This document shows, piece by piece, positions 40,060 to 48,702 of a stretch of DNA of 64,000 nucleotides (the first letter of the stretch is position 1; every line of letters begins with the position of its first letter). A program made the translations under genes and the position numbers. Where the stretch lies: positions 68,422 through 132,421 of the forward strand of contig JAZRYR010000017.1 in NCBI GenBank assembly GCA_045600845.1, read 5' to 3'. Source of the stretch: RGIG5612 sp045600845 (GTDB lineage Bacteria > Bacillota > Clostridia > Lachnospirales > Lachnospiraceae). The notes below the pieces were generated by a model. That model worked only from the letters and a program-made list of their open reading frames with translations. It ran no database searches and was not told the DNA's origin.

Positions 40060-41316
40060 CTACGGCAGTATGATTCCCGGCACTCTCAGCGGTGTCTGTT
40101 CTTCTTCAATGTAACTAAGGTCGTATCGGTTTAGTTGATTTAAAAACTCCTGATAATAGATATCGGAGGAAAAGCCCTGCAGAAAGGCGACATCAAAATA
40201 TTCGTTTACTGCAGAAACTTCGATGAACAGGGTCTGATAGGTAGAGCCGTCCGTCTGATTATAGATGGATTCGATGTATGGTTCCAGGCTTCCCATTCCC
40301 ATCTTTCCTACATAGCTGACGGAAAAGGTGTTACGGATGGAGTCCTCTAACGCCTTCGGGCCCAGCGCCTCCTTTTTTCCTTCTACCGTCGGTATCTGAA
40401 GCAGCTGTTCCATGTTCTGGCGCAGCTTCTGTGCATAACAGAGCACATTGTCCGGTTGGCTCTTTAATGCGATCTGTGTCCGGCTGACCGTGCATAATCT
40501 CCAGATTCCCCAGGTTTTCACCTTGTTCGGATAATGCAAGTTTAGAGCACTGCAGAGCAGCCGATGACTGTATCCATTGCCAAGGCCCGGTCTTAAATTA
40601 AAGGAGAGGGCGCTGACGATGTCTTTCTCTTCCTCCGGATGCAGGAACCATATGGCCTTTGCCATCATGGAGGAAATCAGGGCGGCCGGACTTCCGTCAT
40701 TGTCATCGCTGAAATCTAAAATTTCTTCTTTGTTCAGCCGCATCCGGTATACGGTCGCTTTATCATCCTTTACAAAACCTCCGTCACGCAGGCGGAAAAA
40801 CTCGCTTTTATTTTCTTTTCCCAGAGGAAGGGCCTTCGCCATTTTTTCCTCCGGAAACGGATTTCCTAATTCATCGTCATAAAAAGGATCCCCTGCAAGC
40901 CGGACGCCCTCTGGGTCCAGCTCGATATTTTCACTTTTACACAGATAATAATAAAGGACCGTCTTTATGTACGGGAAATAGCCGCTACCATCGGTGATGA
41001 CATGGGACGCGTAAAAATAGATCTTGTTCTCTTCGTAAGACAGGGCAATCATATGATAGTTGACTTCTTTGCTGCCCAAGGGATAAATGTCCGGCCCCGG
41101 ATACACAGCCACCGGCCGATCATTCGGTACCGTAATCAGTTCCCCGTCTTTTTCTTCCACTTGAATTGCATAATAGGGATAGCGCTTGATGGCCTGGTGG
41201 ATGGCATAAGTCAGCGCCTCACCATCGATTTTCTCCTGACGGAGCCTCACTTCGATGTTGATGGTGAAGGGCATTTTTTCCGATGCGATATAGAACATGG
41301 GATCGTAGTAGTTCAT
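40060..41316 (-). CDS. Condensation-fold acyltransferase-like protein
   Basis: 418 residues, soluble. Residues 105-110 give HVITDG, the HxxxDG active-site motif of the CoA-dependent acyltransferase / NRPS condensation superfamily, in the right place for an about 420-residue two-lobed enzyme. Other supportive stretches are the N-terminal ALTYAIHQAIKRYPYYAIQV and ALSFNLRPGLGNGYSHRLLC (the latter in the position of the channel loop). It lies between the surface protein and PAP2 genes, nine and 12 bases away. It could acylate an alcohol or amine, perhaps a lipid or an exported carrier; the acyl donor is not determinable. A stand-alone NRPS role is unlikely since no adenylation domain is nearby. 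Confidence 0.7.
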   Translation of the reverse strand: MNYYDPMFYIASEKMPFTINIEVRLRQEKIDGEALTYAIHQAIKRYPYYAIQVEEKDGELITVPNDRPVAVYPGPDIYPLGSKEVNYHMIALSYEENKIYFYASHVITDGSGYFPYIKTVLYYYLCKSENIELDPEGVRLAGDPFYDDELGNPFPEEKMAKALPLGKENKSEFFRLRDGGFVKDDKATVYRMRLNKEEILDFSDDNDGSPAALISSMMAKAIWFLHPEEEKDIVSALSFNLRPGLGNGYSHRLLCSALNLHYPNKVKTWGIWRLCTVSRTQIALKSQPDNVLCYAQKLRQNMEQLLQIPTVEGKKEALGPKALEDSIRNTFSVSYVGKMGMGSLEPYIESIYNQTDGSTYQTLFIEVSAVNEYFDVAFLQGFSSDIYYQEFLNQLNRYDLSYIEEEQTPLRVPGIILP

Positions 41317-41325
41317 GGGTTTCTA

Positions 41326-43437
41326 TTATCTTTTCTTTTTTCTTAAGTAAAGAAGCGTTCCAGCAATGACTAGCGTAGCTCCGGCGAACATAATCTCATA
41401 CCAGATGATATTCTCTGTCATAGAATCGCCTGTATCCGGATTCTTATTTTGAGATCCGCCACCCTGTTCACCACTTCCCGGAATATCGCCTTCAATAATA
41501 GCGTCGCAAAACTTACATTTTCCGTTTTCGTCAAATTCATGAGGTAAAACTACTGCCATATTACAATATTCGCAATGGCCCTCGTGCTCTTTATCCGATA
41601 TACTCTTTACTTTGAGTATTGCATGGCCGTCGCATTTTCCAATCCAGCTAAGTTTATCAAACACATAGTTTGCTACCTTAAGATTACGATAAGCAAGTCC
41701 TTCATACAGTTCTTCTGAAGCATCGAGAATAAATGCACCGTAATCCTTTGGCAGTAATTCCGCTACCGTTGACGGGCTTTTGAATTCGCCACGAACTTTG
41801 ATACTATCTATCGTTATATTACCATCTGTTGCATTAATACATTCTGCTCCGATAAATTTTCCGCCTTTTACTGTGGCCTTTGCTCCATTAGAGATTCGCA
41901 GTGCACAGGATTTTGCATCAAAGTTTCCGTTCGTAATCGTTGCTTTCTTTGTCTGTGCAATCTCAACGGCGCAATTTGCCCCCTGAATGTCCACATCGGA
42001 AAGCGTCACGGAAGAATCTTTACCCGTAACCTTTATGCCGGTTACTTGATTATCTTCATTCTGAATACGGATCTTTACGTTGCTGACATTTACGTTAGCA
42101 CCTTCCTGTGCAGAAATCACAGTGCCCTCTTTTGAATCCGTAACTTTGATTGTCGAATTTTCGATAGAAACCTTGGCTTTCGGACCTACCGCAGAAACCA
42201 CGGTCTTAAGGCTCCTTGGTTCTGCATCAACGTCCGCTTTTATTGTGAGAGAACCATTTTTTACGACAAACGGATCAACTTTATACACTTTGAGCACACT
42301 GGAAGCACTCGCTGTAGGAGCTCTTTCTATAGTGATGTCCTCACCTTTATCGATATAATGTAGGGCTTCACTTGCATCCGCTCTTACCGTCTCCAGAATA
42401 TAAATCGTCACCGGACCGTCCTGGCCGAGTGCATAATTCCATGCATCCGGGAATTTACCAAACAGATATCCGTCGGCCATAACCGTACCTTTCGCCTGGC
42501 ATTTGTCACAGATGCCGTCTCCGTCAGCGTCAACATGGTACTCTTCGAAACTATTCTTGCAGCCGTTGTAGGTGCAGTGGACTTTATGGTAACTCGGGTT
42601 TTTTTCTATAGGTGTGTAAGTATAATCATGGAGATATTTTACAAAAGGGCACGTCTTGCACTGCTTATAAGGATGGCCATTTTCGTCGTACTTATCCTCC
42701 AGCGTGTGGGTATGATAATCTCCTTCCAGGTAAATATAAGCACCACCTGCTCCCGCATTCATATCCTGGCATAAACAGTGATCCTTCGTATCCTCATCGT
42801 CACCCTCGGTATATCTTTTTACATATGCCACCGAATGGTCTCTGTCTTTTGGTTTTCGTGCCCGAAGCCATGTCAAAACCGGGTCACCATTCTCAATCCC
42901 GTCATTTGTATAGTAAAGGTACAGATAAGCTCCGCCTGCTCCCTGATTAAAATCGCCGTTCGAGCCTCCTACCTCCTCAATCGGTCTATATGTTTTCCCT
43001 TTGTACTGAAGCTGAGCCGGCGGATTTGCTCCGTCATAAACAATGAGTCCGGTGATAAGATCGGATCTTAATCTCTCGCTTTCGGCATAAATGCTCGTTG
43101 CATATTTATATCCCACTATAGGAGTCTTTGCATTGTAGATATCCTGGTTCATATTTGCTTGTTTGTTATTTTCTGTCGTCCCAGCGTCCCAACATACAAA
43201 TTTACTATAGCCTGCGTTTTTAAGATGTCCTTCGGCTTTTACATCACCATCTCCTGCGCCAATGGCCAGATCAGTGATAAAATACATACCATTTGGATCC
43301 GCGTCTTCTACAATCTCTCCATTTTCCTGGTCGAGGTCATCCGCATACACGATTCCTGTCCCCAGACTCAACAGCATGGTTATCATCATTAAAAATGCTA
43401 TACATTTTACAAGTGGAAAAAATGTTTTTCGTTTCAT
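41326..43437 (-). CDS. Secreted surface protein with MABP-like repeats and NPDTG sorting signal
   Basis: 703 residues. Signal peptide (FFPLVKCIAFLMMITMLLSL, cut near VYA-DD). Residues about 50-240 contain two MABP-like beta-prism signatures: FITDLAIGAGDGD..., NQGAGGAYLYLYYT and DMNAGAGGAYIYLEGDY. CxxC pairs follow (CKTCPF, CDKCQAKG), then a beta-helix-like stretch (about 380-560) of repeated VSIENSTIKVTDS, VTLSDVDIQGANC, ATITNGNFDAKSC strands. Two more CxxC pairs follow (CEYCNM, CKFCDA). The C-terminus reads NPDTGD (666), a hydrophobic helix and RKKKR, a non-canonical sortase signal (NPxTG for LPxTG). AAGGAG precedes the ATG and a good promoter lies upstream. Probably a wall-anchored adhesin or membrane-interacting protein; function inferred. 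Confidence 0.78.
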   Translation of the reverse strand: MKRKTFFPLVKCIAFLMMITMLLSLGTGIVYADDLDQENGEIVEDADPNGMYFITDLAIGAGDGDVKAEGHLKNAGYSKFVCWDAGTTENNKQANMNQDIYNAKTPIVGYKYATSIYAESERLRSDLITGLIVYDGANPPAQLQYKGKTYRPIEEVGGSNGDFNQGAGGAYLYLYYTNDGIENGDPVLTWLRARKPKDRDHSVAYVKRYTEGDDEDTKDHCLCQDMNAGAGGAYIYLEGDYHTHTLEDKYDENGHPYKQCKTCPFVKYLHDYTYTPIEKNPSYHKVHCTYNGCKNSFEEYHVDADGDGICDKCQAKGTVMADGYLFGKFPDAWNYALGQDGPVTIYILETVRADASEALHYIDKGEDITIERAPTASASSVLKVYKVDPFVVKNGSLTIKADVDAEPRSLKTVVSAVGPKAKVSIENSTIKVTDSKEGTVISAQEGANVNVSNVKIRIQNEDNQVTGIKVTGKDSSVTLSDVDIQGANCAVEIAQTKKATITNGNFDAKSCALRISNGAKATVKGGKFIGAECINATDGNITIDSIKVRGEFKSPSTVAELLPKDYGAFILDASEELYEGLAYRNLKVANYVFDKLSWIGKCDGHAILKVKSISDKEHEGHCEYCNMAVVLPHEFDENGKCKFCDAIIEGDIPGSGEQGGGSQNKNPDTGDSMTENIIWYEIMFAGATLVIAGTLLYLRKKKR

Positions 43438-43484
43438 GGTTTTCTCCTTAATAAATCTACTCTTTCAGATACTTATTCTTTGTA

Positions 43485-43513
43485 ATTGTACCATTTCCGG
43501 CAGGCTTCCTCAA
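43485..43513 (-). promoter_or_regulatory. Promoter of the surface protein operon
   Basis: Minus strand: -35 TTGAGG (43513-43508), 17-base spacer, -10 TACAAT (43490-43485), about 48 bases before the ATG. Confidence 0.75.
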
Positions 43514-43691
43514 TCTTTTATATGATTTTGTTATTGGGAGCCATAATAAATCGGATATATATTTATACGGTACTCAATCGAAGATGTCTTGTTAATATTA
43601 TTATGGGTATTAGTGTGATATAATCATCATACGATTTTGAAAAACCAATGTTCAGATACCGTTGCTTTTCTTTTTTGAAAGTGGGGAAGAC

Positions 43692-44120
43692 ATGCATAAG
43701 ATTGACAACAGATTTATTGAAGGATATAAGAAACTGAACCGGCTCTGCGGCGAGATTTATCACAGCAGCGACGGTGTGAATGATTATCTGAAGGAGATGG
43801 AGCAAAAAAGTCACGGCGCCAGCCTGATTGACGGGTGGAATGATGACTATAAGGTGCTGAAGCATCTGCGCCACGTCCGCAACCAGATTGCCCACGAAGA
43901 CACCGAGGCCAACACCTTCTGCACCGACGAGGACATGAAGAAGCTGAAGGATTTCTTCCGCCGCATCGATGGTGGGAAGGACCCGCTGGCCCTGCTGGAA
44001 CGGGAAGACCGGAAGCGGAACGGCACCAAGAAGAAATGGAAACCTTGGGAGATTATTGCCCTGATCATTTGCATCCCGTTGTTCATCTTCCTGATTTATA
44101 TTTTGGTTACGAAGTTTTGA
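43692..44120 (+). CDS. Small C-terminally membrane-anchored protein (DUF6548-like)
   Basis: 142 residues from ATG 43692 (GGGGAAG upstream; the in-frame ATG at 43662 has none). The soluble N-terminal part is helical: FIEGYKKLNRLCGEIY, GVNDYLKEMEQ, DYKVLKHLRHVRNQIAHEDTEAN, DEDMKKLKDFFRRI. A basic linker and one membrane helix end the protein (IIALIICIPLFIFLIYILV). The RNQIAHE motif recalls HEPN/DUF4145-like helical folds (RxxxxH spacing R-N-Q-I-A-H is present), so an RNA-cleaving or nucleotide-binding ancestry is possible. The DUF6548 resemblance is from memory and unproven. It precedes the PfkB gene. Confidence 0.55.
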   Translation: MHKIDNRFIEGYKKLNRLCGEIYHSSDGVNDYLKEMEQKSHGASLIDGWNDDYKVLKHLRHVRNQIAHEDTEANTFCTDEDMKKLKDFFRRIDGGKDPLALLEREDRKRNGTKKKWKPWEIIALIICIPLFIFLIYILVTKF

Positions 44121-44189
44121 TTTGTTTTCGGCCGTGACGTTTCCGCGGTCGCTTGATTTGTTTTTCGGCCGTGGCGTTTCCTCAGCCGC
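44115..44189. repeat. 37-bp tandem repeat x 2 before the PfkB gene
   Basis: TTGATTTGTTTTCGGCCGTG then ACGTTTCCGCGGTCGC, repeated at 44153-44189 with a few changes. The first copy begins at the stop of the upstream gene; the second ends 10 bases before the PfkB start, where no clear Shine-Dalgarno is visible. Confidence 0.8.
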
Positions 44190-44199
44190 TTGAAAAATT

Positions 44200-45141
44200 A
44201 TGGCACTATTTTCTTTTGGAGAAATTTTATATGACGTTTATCCGGAGCGAAAATGCATCGGCGGCGCTCCGCTGAATTTCGCGGCCCATTTCGCTTTACA
44301 GGGCAACGAGACCTACATGGTTTCCGCCGTTGGCGACGATGAAAACGGCCGGCTGGCTTTGGAATGGATGCAGGCAAAGATGATCCGCACCGACTATGTA
44401 AAAATCGCGGCAACTCCGACCGGCGCTTGCCTGGTAACTTTGGACGCGGACGGGTTGCCAAGCTATGACCTGCAAAAAGGCGTGGCTTGGGACGAGATTG
44501 ACGGGTTTGCAGCCGGGGCTGGATCGGCCACGGATGCTGCTGGCAAGACGGGCGCTGCGACGACCGACGCTGCTGGCAAGACAAACTCTGCTGAAACGTC
44601 GGGCGCTAACGCTTCCGACCCGGTTCTCTACTTTGGAACCTTAGCCCTCCGCAGCGAGCACAACTTCGCTTCCCTCCGCTCGATTCTTGCGAACAACTCC
44701 TTCCGGGAAGTGTTTGTAGACATCAACCTGCGTGCGCCGTTCTATTCCGACGAAGTCATCCGCTTCGCCATGGAGAACGCCACCATCCTGAAAATCAGCG
44801 ACGAGGAGCTTGCGGAAGTGACCCGCGCTGTTGGCATCACCAACTCCTTCTTCTACGAAAAAAACTTCATGCAGATGGCGGAAATGTTCCCGTCCCTGAA
44901 GCTGATTCTCCTGACCATGGGACCGAACGGCTCCTGCGCCTACGATTGCGTGGAAGAAATAACTTATCAATGTCCTGCCTCCGAGGCGGAGGTGGTCTCT
45001 ACCGTCGGCGCTGGCGACAGCTTTTCCGCCGGTTTCTTAAGCGAATATCTGAAGGGTGCGAGCGTGGACTTCTGCCTGTCGAAAGCCTCCGACATTGCCG
45101 CATACGTCTGCTCAAAGCTCGACGCCGTCCCGGAACTATAG
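44200..45141 (+). CDS. PfkB-family sugar kinase with repetitive insert
   Basis: 313 residues. N-terminal PfkB signature (CIGGAPLNFAAHFALQG, residues 19-35), NAxxL-type region with FVDINLRAPFY, and C-terminal VSTVGAGDSFSAGFL with the catalytic Asp of GAGD. It phosphorylates a ketose or related sugar, probably fructose, with ATP. Between residues about 108 and 146 is a low-complexity stretch rich in Ala, Thr, Gly with an internal duplication (TDAAGKTGA, then TDAAGKTNSA), absent from ordinary family members. The start has no good ribosome site, so expression may depend on the gene before it. Confidence 0.82.
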   Translation: MALFSFGEILYDVYPERKCIGGAPLNFAAHFALQGNETYMVSAVGDDENGRLALEWMQAKMIRTDYVKIAATPTGACLVTLDADGLPSYDLQKGVAWDEIDGFAAGAGSATDAAGKTGAATTDAAGKTNSAETSGANASDPVLYFGTLALRSEHNFASLRSILANNSFREVFVDINLRAPFYSDEVIRFAMENATILKISDEELAEVTRAVGITNSFFYEKNFMQMAEMFPSLKLILLTMGPNGSCAYDCVEEITYQCPASEAEVVSTVGAGDSFSAGFLSEYLKGASVDFCLSKASDIAAYVCSKLDAVPEL

Positions 45142-45303
45142 TCTCGGCGAAAATCACGAGTTGTGTACGTACTAATGGTACATAACTCCACTTTTTATGC
45201 ATTTTATTTTTTACACAGCGTACACAGCCCCTGTTTTTGCGCAGTTGGCTTTTTACGCAGTGTACATAACCTGATTATTTGTGCAAAAAATATTTTTTCG
45301 CTC

Positions 45304-45921
45304 CTAATTTTGCGCGTCCTTCGGTGGAATCTCTACGAATCCGGTGACGGTGCGGCCGTTCATCAGCGCATAAAGCAGGAAACGGCGTGCGTCGAAGAAT
45401 AAAACTTCGCCGGTCTCTGGGAAGCGGAATAAGAATCGCTTGTCGCCGGTTACTGGGGTTTCTACTGCGAAGGATTCTGGGCCCAGGTCTACTTCTGCTT
45501 CGATTGCTGGGGAATACTTCTTTTCGGTTCTGTAAACTTCCGGAATTTCCGGTGTTGGTGACGGCTTCAGATTCAGCTTGCCATCAGCGAACAGCGCGGT
45601 CAGCACGTGGCCGGATGCACAGCTCATGTCGGTCTGCCAGCCTTCTAATTCCTCTGGAAGCACGTTCTTGCCAGCGCAGGTGTCCTCTGCGTCCAGCACC
45701 TTCAGGCTCAAATCCTCTAACTCTTCTACCAGCAGGATTTTGCCTGCTCTGTCAACGAGAAACAGGTCGTCGTCGCATTTGATGGCCATCTCTTCACCGA
45801 AGCAGATTTTTTCGCCGCATGGATATGCAGCCTCTTTGCCGATTAATTCTTCTGTGGTCGGCAAGCCGAAAACAACGCTTTTGCTCTCGTTGGAAATATA
45901 ATCAAATAATTTCATACTCAT
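45304..45921 (-). CDS. Unknown protein downstream of the second MoaF gene
   Basis: 205 residues from ATG 45921 (AAGGTG five bases upstream). Soluble, slightly acidic; no recognised family. Visible pieces: EELIGKEAAYPCGEKICFGEE, DDLFLVDRAGKILLVEEL, and a C-terminal beta-rich part RFLFRFPETGEVLFFDARRFLLYALM. It follows the MoaF-family gene at 46023 in the same direction across a spacer with two hairpins, so both are probably expressed together. A role alongside MoaF is inference from position only. The 160 bases downstream (45142-45303) hold only short TTTTTACRCAG-type repeats. Confidence 0.6.
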   Translation of the reverse strand: MSMKLFDYISNESKSVVFGLPTTEELIGKEAAYPCGEKICFGEEMAIKCDDDLFLVDRAGKILLVEELEDLSLKVLDAEDTCAGKNVLPEELEGWQTDMSCASGHVLTALFADGKLNLKPSPTPEIPEVYRTEKKYSPAIEAEVDLGPESFAVETPVTGDKRFLFRFPETGEVLFFDARRFLLYALMNGRTVTGFVEIPPKDAQN

Positions 45922-45947
45922 AATATCACCTTTTCTCAATCGTTCTG

Positions 45948-46009
45948 GCGGGATAGATTTCCCGCTCGCGCTTACGTCTCAATCGTTCTGGCGGTGGGAA
46001 TTCCAACCG
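45948..46009 (-). other. Spacer with two hairpins and an 18-bp direct repeat
   Basis: GCGGGA / TCCCGC (45948-45965) and GGCGGT..GGAATTCC..ACCGCC (45988-46009) form two stems. TCTCAATCGTTCTGGCGG occurs at 45934-45951 and 45976-45993. It lies between MoaF and the following unknown gene, similar in style to the hairpin-rich spacer beside the other MoaF gene. Confidence 0.6.
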
Positions 46010-46022
46010 CCTGGTTGCTCTT

Positions 46023-46868
46023 TTAGCGGATGAACAGGGAGCTCTTTCTGGACATAATTTCGGTTGCGTCTACCCATACGCCGAAAGCACCCAGCGTGTT
46101 GTTGCCGGTACCGCCTTCACGGTTGGAGCCGAAGGAGCGTCCTACGTCATGCATTTCGTCCAGGTTCATCAGTACCAGGATGCTGTTACCGTTGCCAATC
46201 TTTCTTGCTTTTGTATCTTCAATAATACCAACAAGGAAGATGCGGTCGCGGATCTTGATTGGTGTGAAATAGTCTTCGTAGGTGTCGCCCGGGTCAACGT
46301 AGCTCATCTTGGAGGAGGAGCGCATTTCCGGTCTTCCCTTGTAAACACGAGCCAGTCCTCTTGGGCTGAAGGTAATACGATAATAATGCTCAGTGGCGTA
46401 AACATGAGCGATGTCAAAGTAGCCGTAGTTCCAGCTGATGGACTTGCCCATCAGTTCAGTGGTGTAGCCATGACGGGTGTGGGAGATGGTTCCGTCTGCG
46501 CGGCGAATTGCGCCGAAGACATAGTCGATGCTCGGGATGCCCGGGAATTTTGGGTTCGTGCCCACGCGTCCTAACGCCATGGTTACCAGTTCGGTCTGCA
46601 GATCCACTACCAGAGTGATGCCGGTTCTCGGCTCCATGGTCGGATCCTCAAAGTTTACATAATATAATTTGTCTGCGATCTTCAGGCATTCGTAAGGAAA
46701 GTCCTTCTCTTCACCTTCCACGCCGAAGCAAAGGGTTTTGCGGTCCTTGAAGTTGGCAATGCGGTCATAGCCGTCGTCGAATTCCATGAAAAACTGCTTT
46801 CCAGCCAGTTCGAAGCACAGAGGAGGACGGAAAACGGATAACATTCCGGTTTGTTGATTTGGTTTCAT
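46023..46868 (-). CDS. MoaF-family protein, second paralogue
   Basis: 281 residues. Same two-barrel plan as the protein at 10366-11193 but clearly diverged: N-domain FELAGKQFFMEFDDGYDRIANF and LYYVNFEDP, C-domain TTELMGKSISWNYGYFDIAHVYATEHYYRITFSPRG, and ILVLMNLDEMHDVGRSFGSN near the end. GGAGG lies about seven bases before the ATG. Upstream, a TATAAT at 46961-46956 (minus) may be its -10. The two paralogues sit beside different partners (a UroD-family protein; an unknown 205-residue protein), suggesting they serve different substrates. Confidence 0.75.
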   Translation of the reverse strand: MKPNQQTGMLSVFRPPLCFELAGKQFFMEFDDGYDRIANFKDRKTLCFGVEGEEKDFPYECLKIADKLYYVNFEDPTMEPRTGITLVVDLQTELVTMALGRVGTNPKFPGIPSIDYVFGAIRRADGTISHTRHGYTTELMGKSISWNYGYFDIAHVYATEHYYRITFSPRGLARVYKGRPEMRSSSKMSYVDPGDTYEDYFTPIKIRDRIFLVGIIEDTKARKIGNGNSILVLMNLDEMHDVGRSFGSNREGGTGNNTLGAFGVWVDATEIMSRKSSLFIR

Positions 46869-46977
46869 AAAACAACCTCCAATACTTTTGTTTACGTGAT
46901 TTGCGTCACGGTTTTATGTTTCGCAACGTCTTGCGCCATCGGGCGCTTTTTTTACATTATAGCACATCTATTAAAAA

Positions 46978-47002
46978 AGGCGCATGCCTTATGCACACGC
47001 CT
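46978..47002 (-). terminator. Terminator of the second MATE gene
   Basis: On the minus strand AGGCG...GCGCCT hairpin with an imperfect middle, followed by TTTTTAATAG. It lies 40 bases after the MATE stop. Confidence 0.65.
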
Positions 47003-47041
47003 GTAATTTTTTCTGTTAATTGGTTGTCGAATCTCGCCCCT

Positions 47042-48397
47042 CTATTGCTTGATTGCTTTGGATTCCCATTTATTGCTGCGGTAGCGGATGACGAAAATGA
47101 TGCTTCGGATAATCCAGTCGATGATGGTGTGGGCGATAAAAACGCCGTAGATGCCCAGTCCAAAATACTTGCCTAAAATGACGCCCATGAGCACACGGCC
47201 GATCCACATGGAGGAGGCGCTGACAATCATGGTGAAGGTGGCGTCACCGGTGGCTCTGAGGAAGGTCGGCGTTACGAAGGAAATGTTCCACAGGATGATG
47301 CCACTGATGGCGTGCATCATGCAGACGATGAAGGCCATGTGGGTAGCTTCCGGCGAAACGTCATAAATCTTGAGGATTGTCGGCGTCAGGGCAATCAGAA
47401 TTCCAATCCAGACTGCGCCCATTACGTAAGCCCACTTCAGCAATTTCTTGAAATAGTAGCGAGCCTTGTCGAAAGCGCCGGCGCCACAGCATTGGCTGAC
47501 AATGGTGGTCATGGTCAGGTTGATGGCGTTGCCCACGGTAACGTGGAAGCCCGCCATAACGCCGCCGATGGCGTTGGCGGTTATGCTGGCGGTGCCCAAG
47601 GTGGAGATGTAGCTGTACAGAATGATTTTGCCCAGCTGGAACATGCCGTTCTCTACGCCACTTGGCACGCCGAAGGTGATGATATTTTTCAGGATCTGCT
47701 TTTCAAAGCGAAAGCGCCCGATGCCCAGCAGATTCAGTGGATATTTTTTGTTGAAGAGGAGCGCTAAGATCACGATTGCCGCAATCCATCTGGAAATCAG
47801 AGTCGGAACTGCTACGCCTTCTACGCCGCAGCCCATACCGAAAATCATCAGAGCGTTTCCGCCGACGTTGATGACGTTCATTAAGATGGAAACCTTCAGT
47901 GTGATGTCGGTTTTTTCCATGGCGCGGAACAGTGCTGCGCCGCCGTTGTACAGGGCGATGCCCGGCACGGAGGCCATAACGATCAGGTAGTATTTGGTAG
48001 TGGCGTCCATAACGTCCGCGTCGATTTTTCCGAACAGATTGTTCAGGATCGGCGCGTTAAAAATGTACAGTAAAATTGAGATGCCGAAGGATAAAACCAT
48101 CACCGTCATGATCAGATGGTGGCCGGATTTTTTCGCTTTGTCTTCGTTGTAATGTCCCAGGAACTGGCCGCACACTGCGACGCCGCCGGCCGCCATTGCG
48201 GAGAACACGTAATTCATCAGAACGCTGATGGAGTCGACCAGAGAAACGCCGGATACCGCCGCGTCGCCGACCTGGGCAACCATCATTGAGTCTGCCAGAC
48301 CTACGGCCATGGTCAGAAGCTGCTCCAAAATCAGTGGCCAAAGGATCTTCATTATTTGTTTATTTGAAAAATCAATTTTACTTGCTGTTGCTTCCAT
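47042..48397 (-). CDS. MATE family efflux transporter (second)
   Basis: 451 residues, about 12 membrane helices (LEQLLTMAVGLADSMMVAQVGD at the first hairpin, internal repeat at AVPTLISRW). ATG 48397 chosen: GGAGTG lies about ten bases upstream; GTG 48406 possible. Likely a cation-coupled exporter of drugs or metabolites. It is monocistronic with its own terminator. It is distinct from the MATE at 4309-5703: loops and length differ. Confidence 0.92.
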   Translation of the reverse strand: MEATASKIDFSNKQIMKILWPLILEQLLTMAVGLADSMMVAQVGDAAVSGVSLVDSISVLMNYVFSAMAAGGVAVCGQFLGHYNEDKAKKSGHHLIMTVMVLSFGISILLYIFNAPILNNLFGKIDADVMDATTKYYLIVMASVPGIALYNGGAALFRAMEKTDITLKVSILMNVINVGGNALMIFGMGCGVEGVAVPTLISRWIAAIVILALLFNKKYPLNLLGIGRFRFEKQILKNIITFGVPSGVENGMFQLGKIILYSYISTLGTASITANAIGGVMAGFHVTVGNAINLTMTTIVSQCCGAGAFDKARYYFKKLLKWAYVMGAVWIGILIALTPTILKIYDVSPEATHMAFIVCMMHAISGIILWNISFVTPTFLRATGDATFTMIVSASSMWIGRVLMGVILGKYFGLGIYGVFIAHTIIDWIIRSIIFVIRYRSNKWESKAIKQ

Positions 48398-48474
48398 TTT
48401 TATCACACTCCAACAGCATATTATACCCTTGTATACAAAAAATCCATAGGGAGTTTTCGGACAACCTATGCTGG

Positions 48475-48521
48475 TCCCTTCGGGACTGCACTGCGGCCGT
48501 CAAAGGGGCTCGTACAAGCAC
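48475..48521. repeat. Dispersed intergenic repeat, copy 2
   Basis: Shares TCCCTTCGGGACTG and GTACAAGCAC at the same 37-base spacing with 13864-13910. It lies in a 300-base gene-free gap between the APC permease and MATE genes. Confidence 0.6.
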
Positions 48522-48550
48522 GGTCACTTTCTCCTCGTCGCTTACGCAAA

Positions 48551-48576
48551 AGTGGCAGGACCAAAGTCCTGCCACT
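48551..48576 (-). terminator. Hairpin downstream of the APC permease gene
   Basis: Perfect 11-base inverted repeat AGTGGCAGGAC / GTCCTGCCACT with a CAAA loop; on the minus strand it is followed by TTTTGCG. It lies 125 bases after the permease stop. Confidence 0.7.
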
Positions 48577-48702
48577 GTATTGTAACTATACTCCCCCTCT
48601 CGTTTATTTACTTCCCCCAAAAAGTAATTTCACGACTGTATAGTTTGAAATGTTATTTTATCCATCGCACAAACTTCCCAGTCGGGAAATGCTATGCGGT
48701 TC

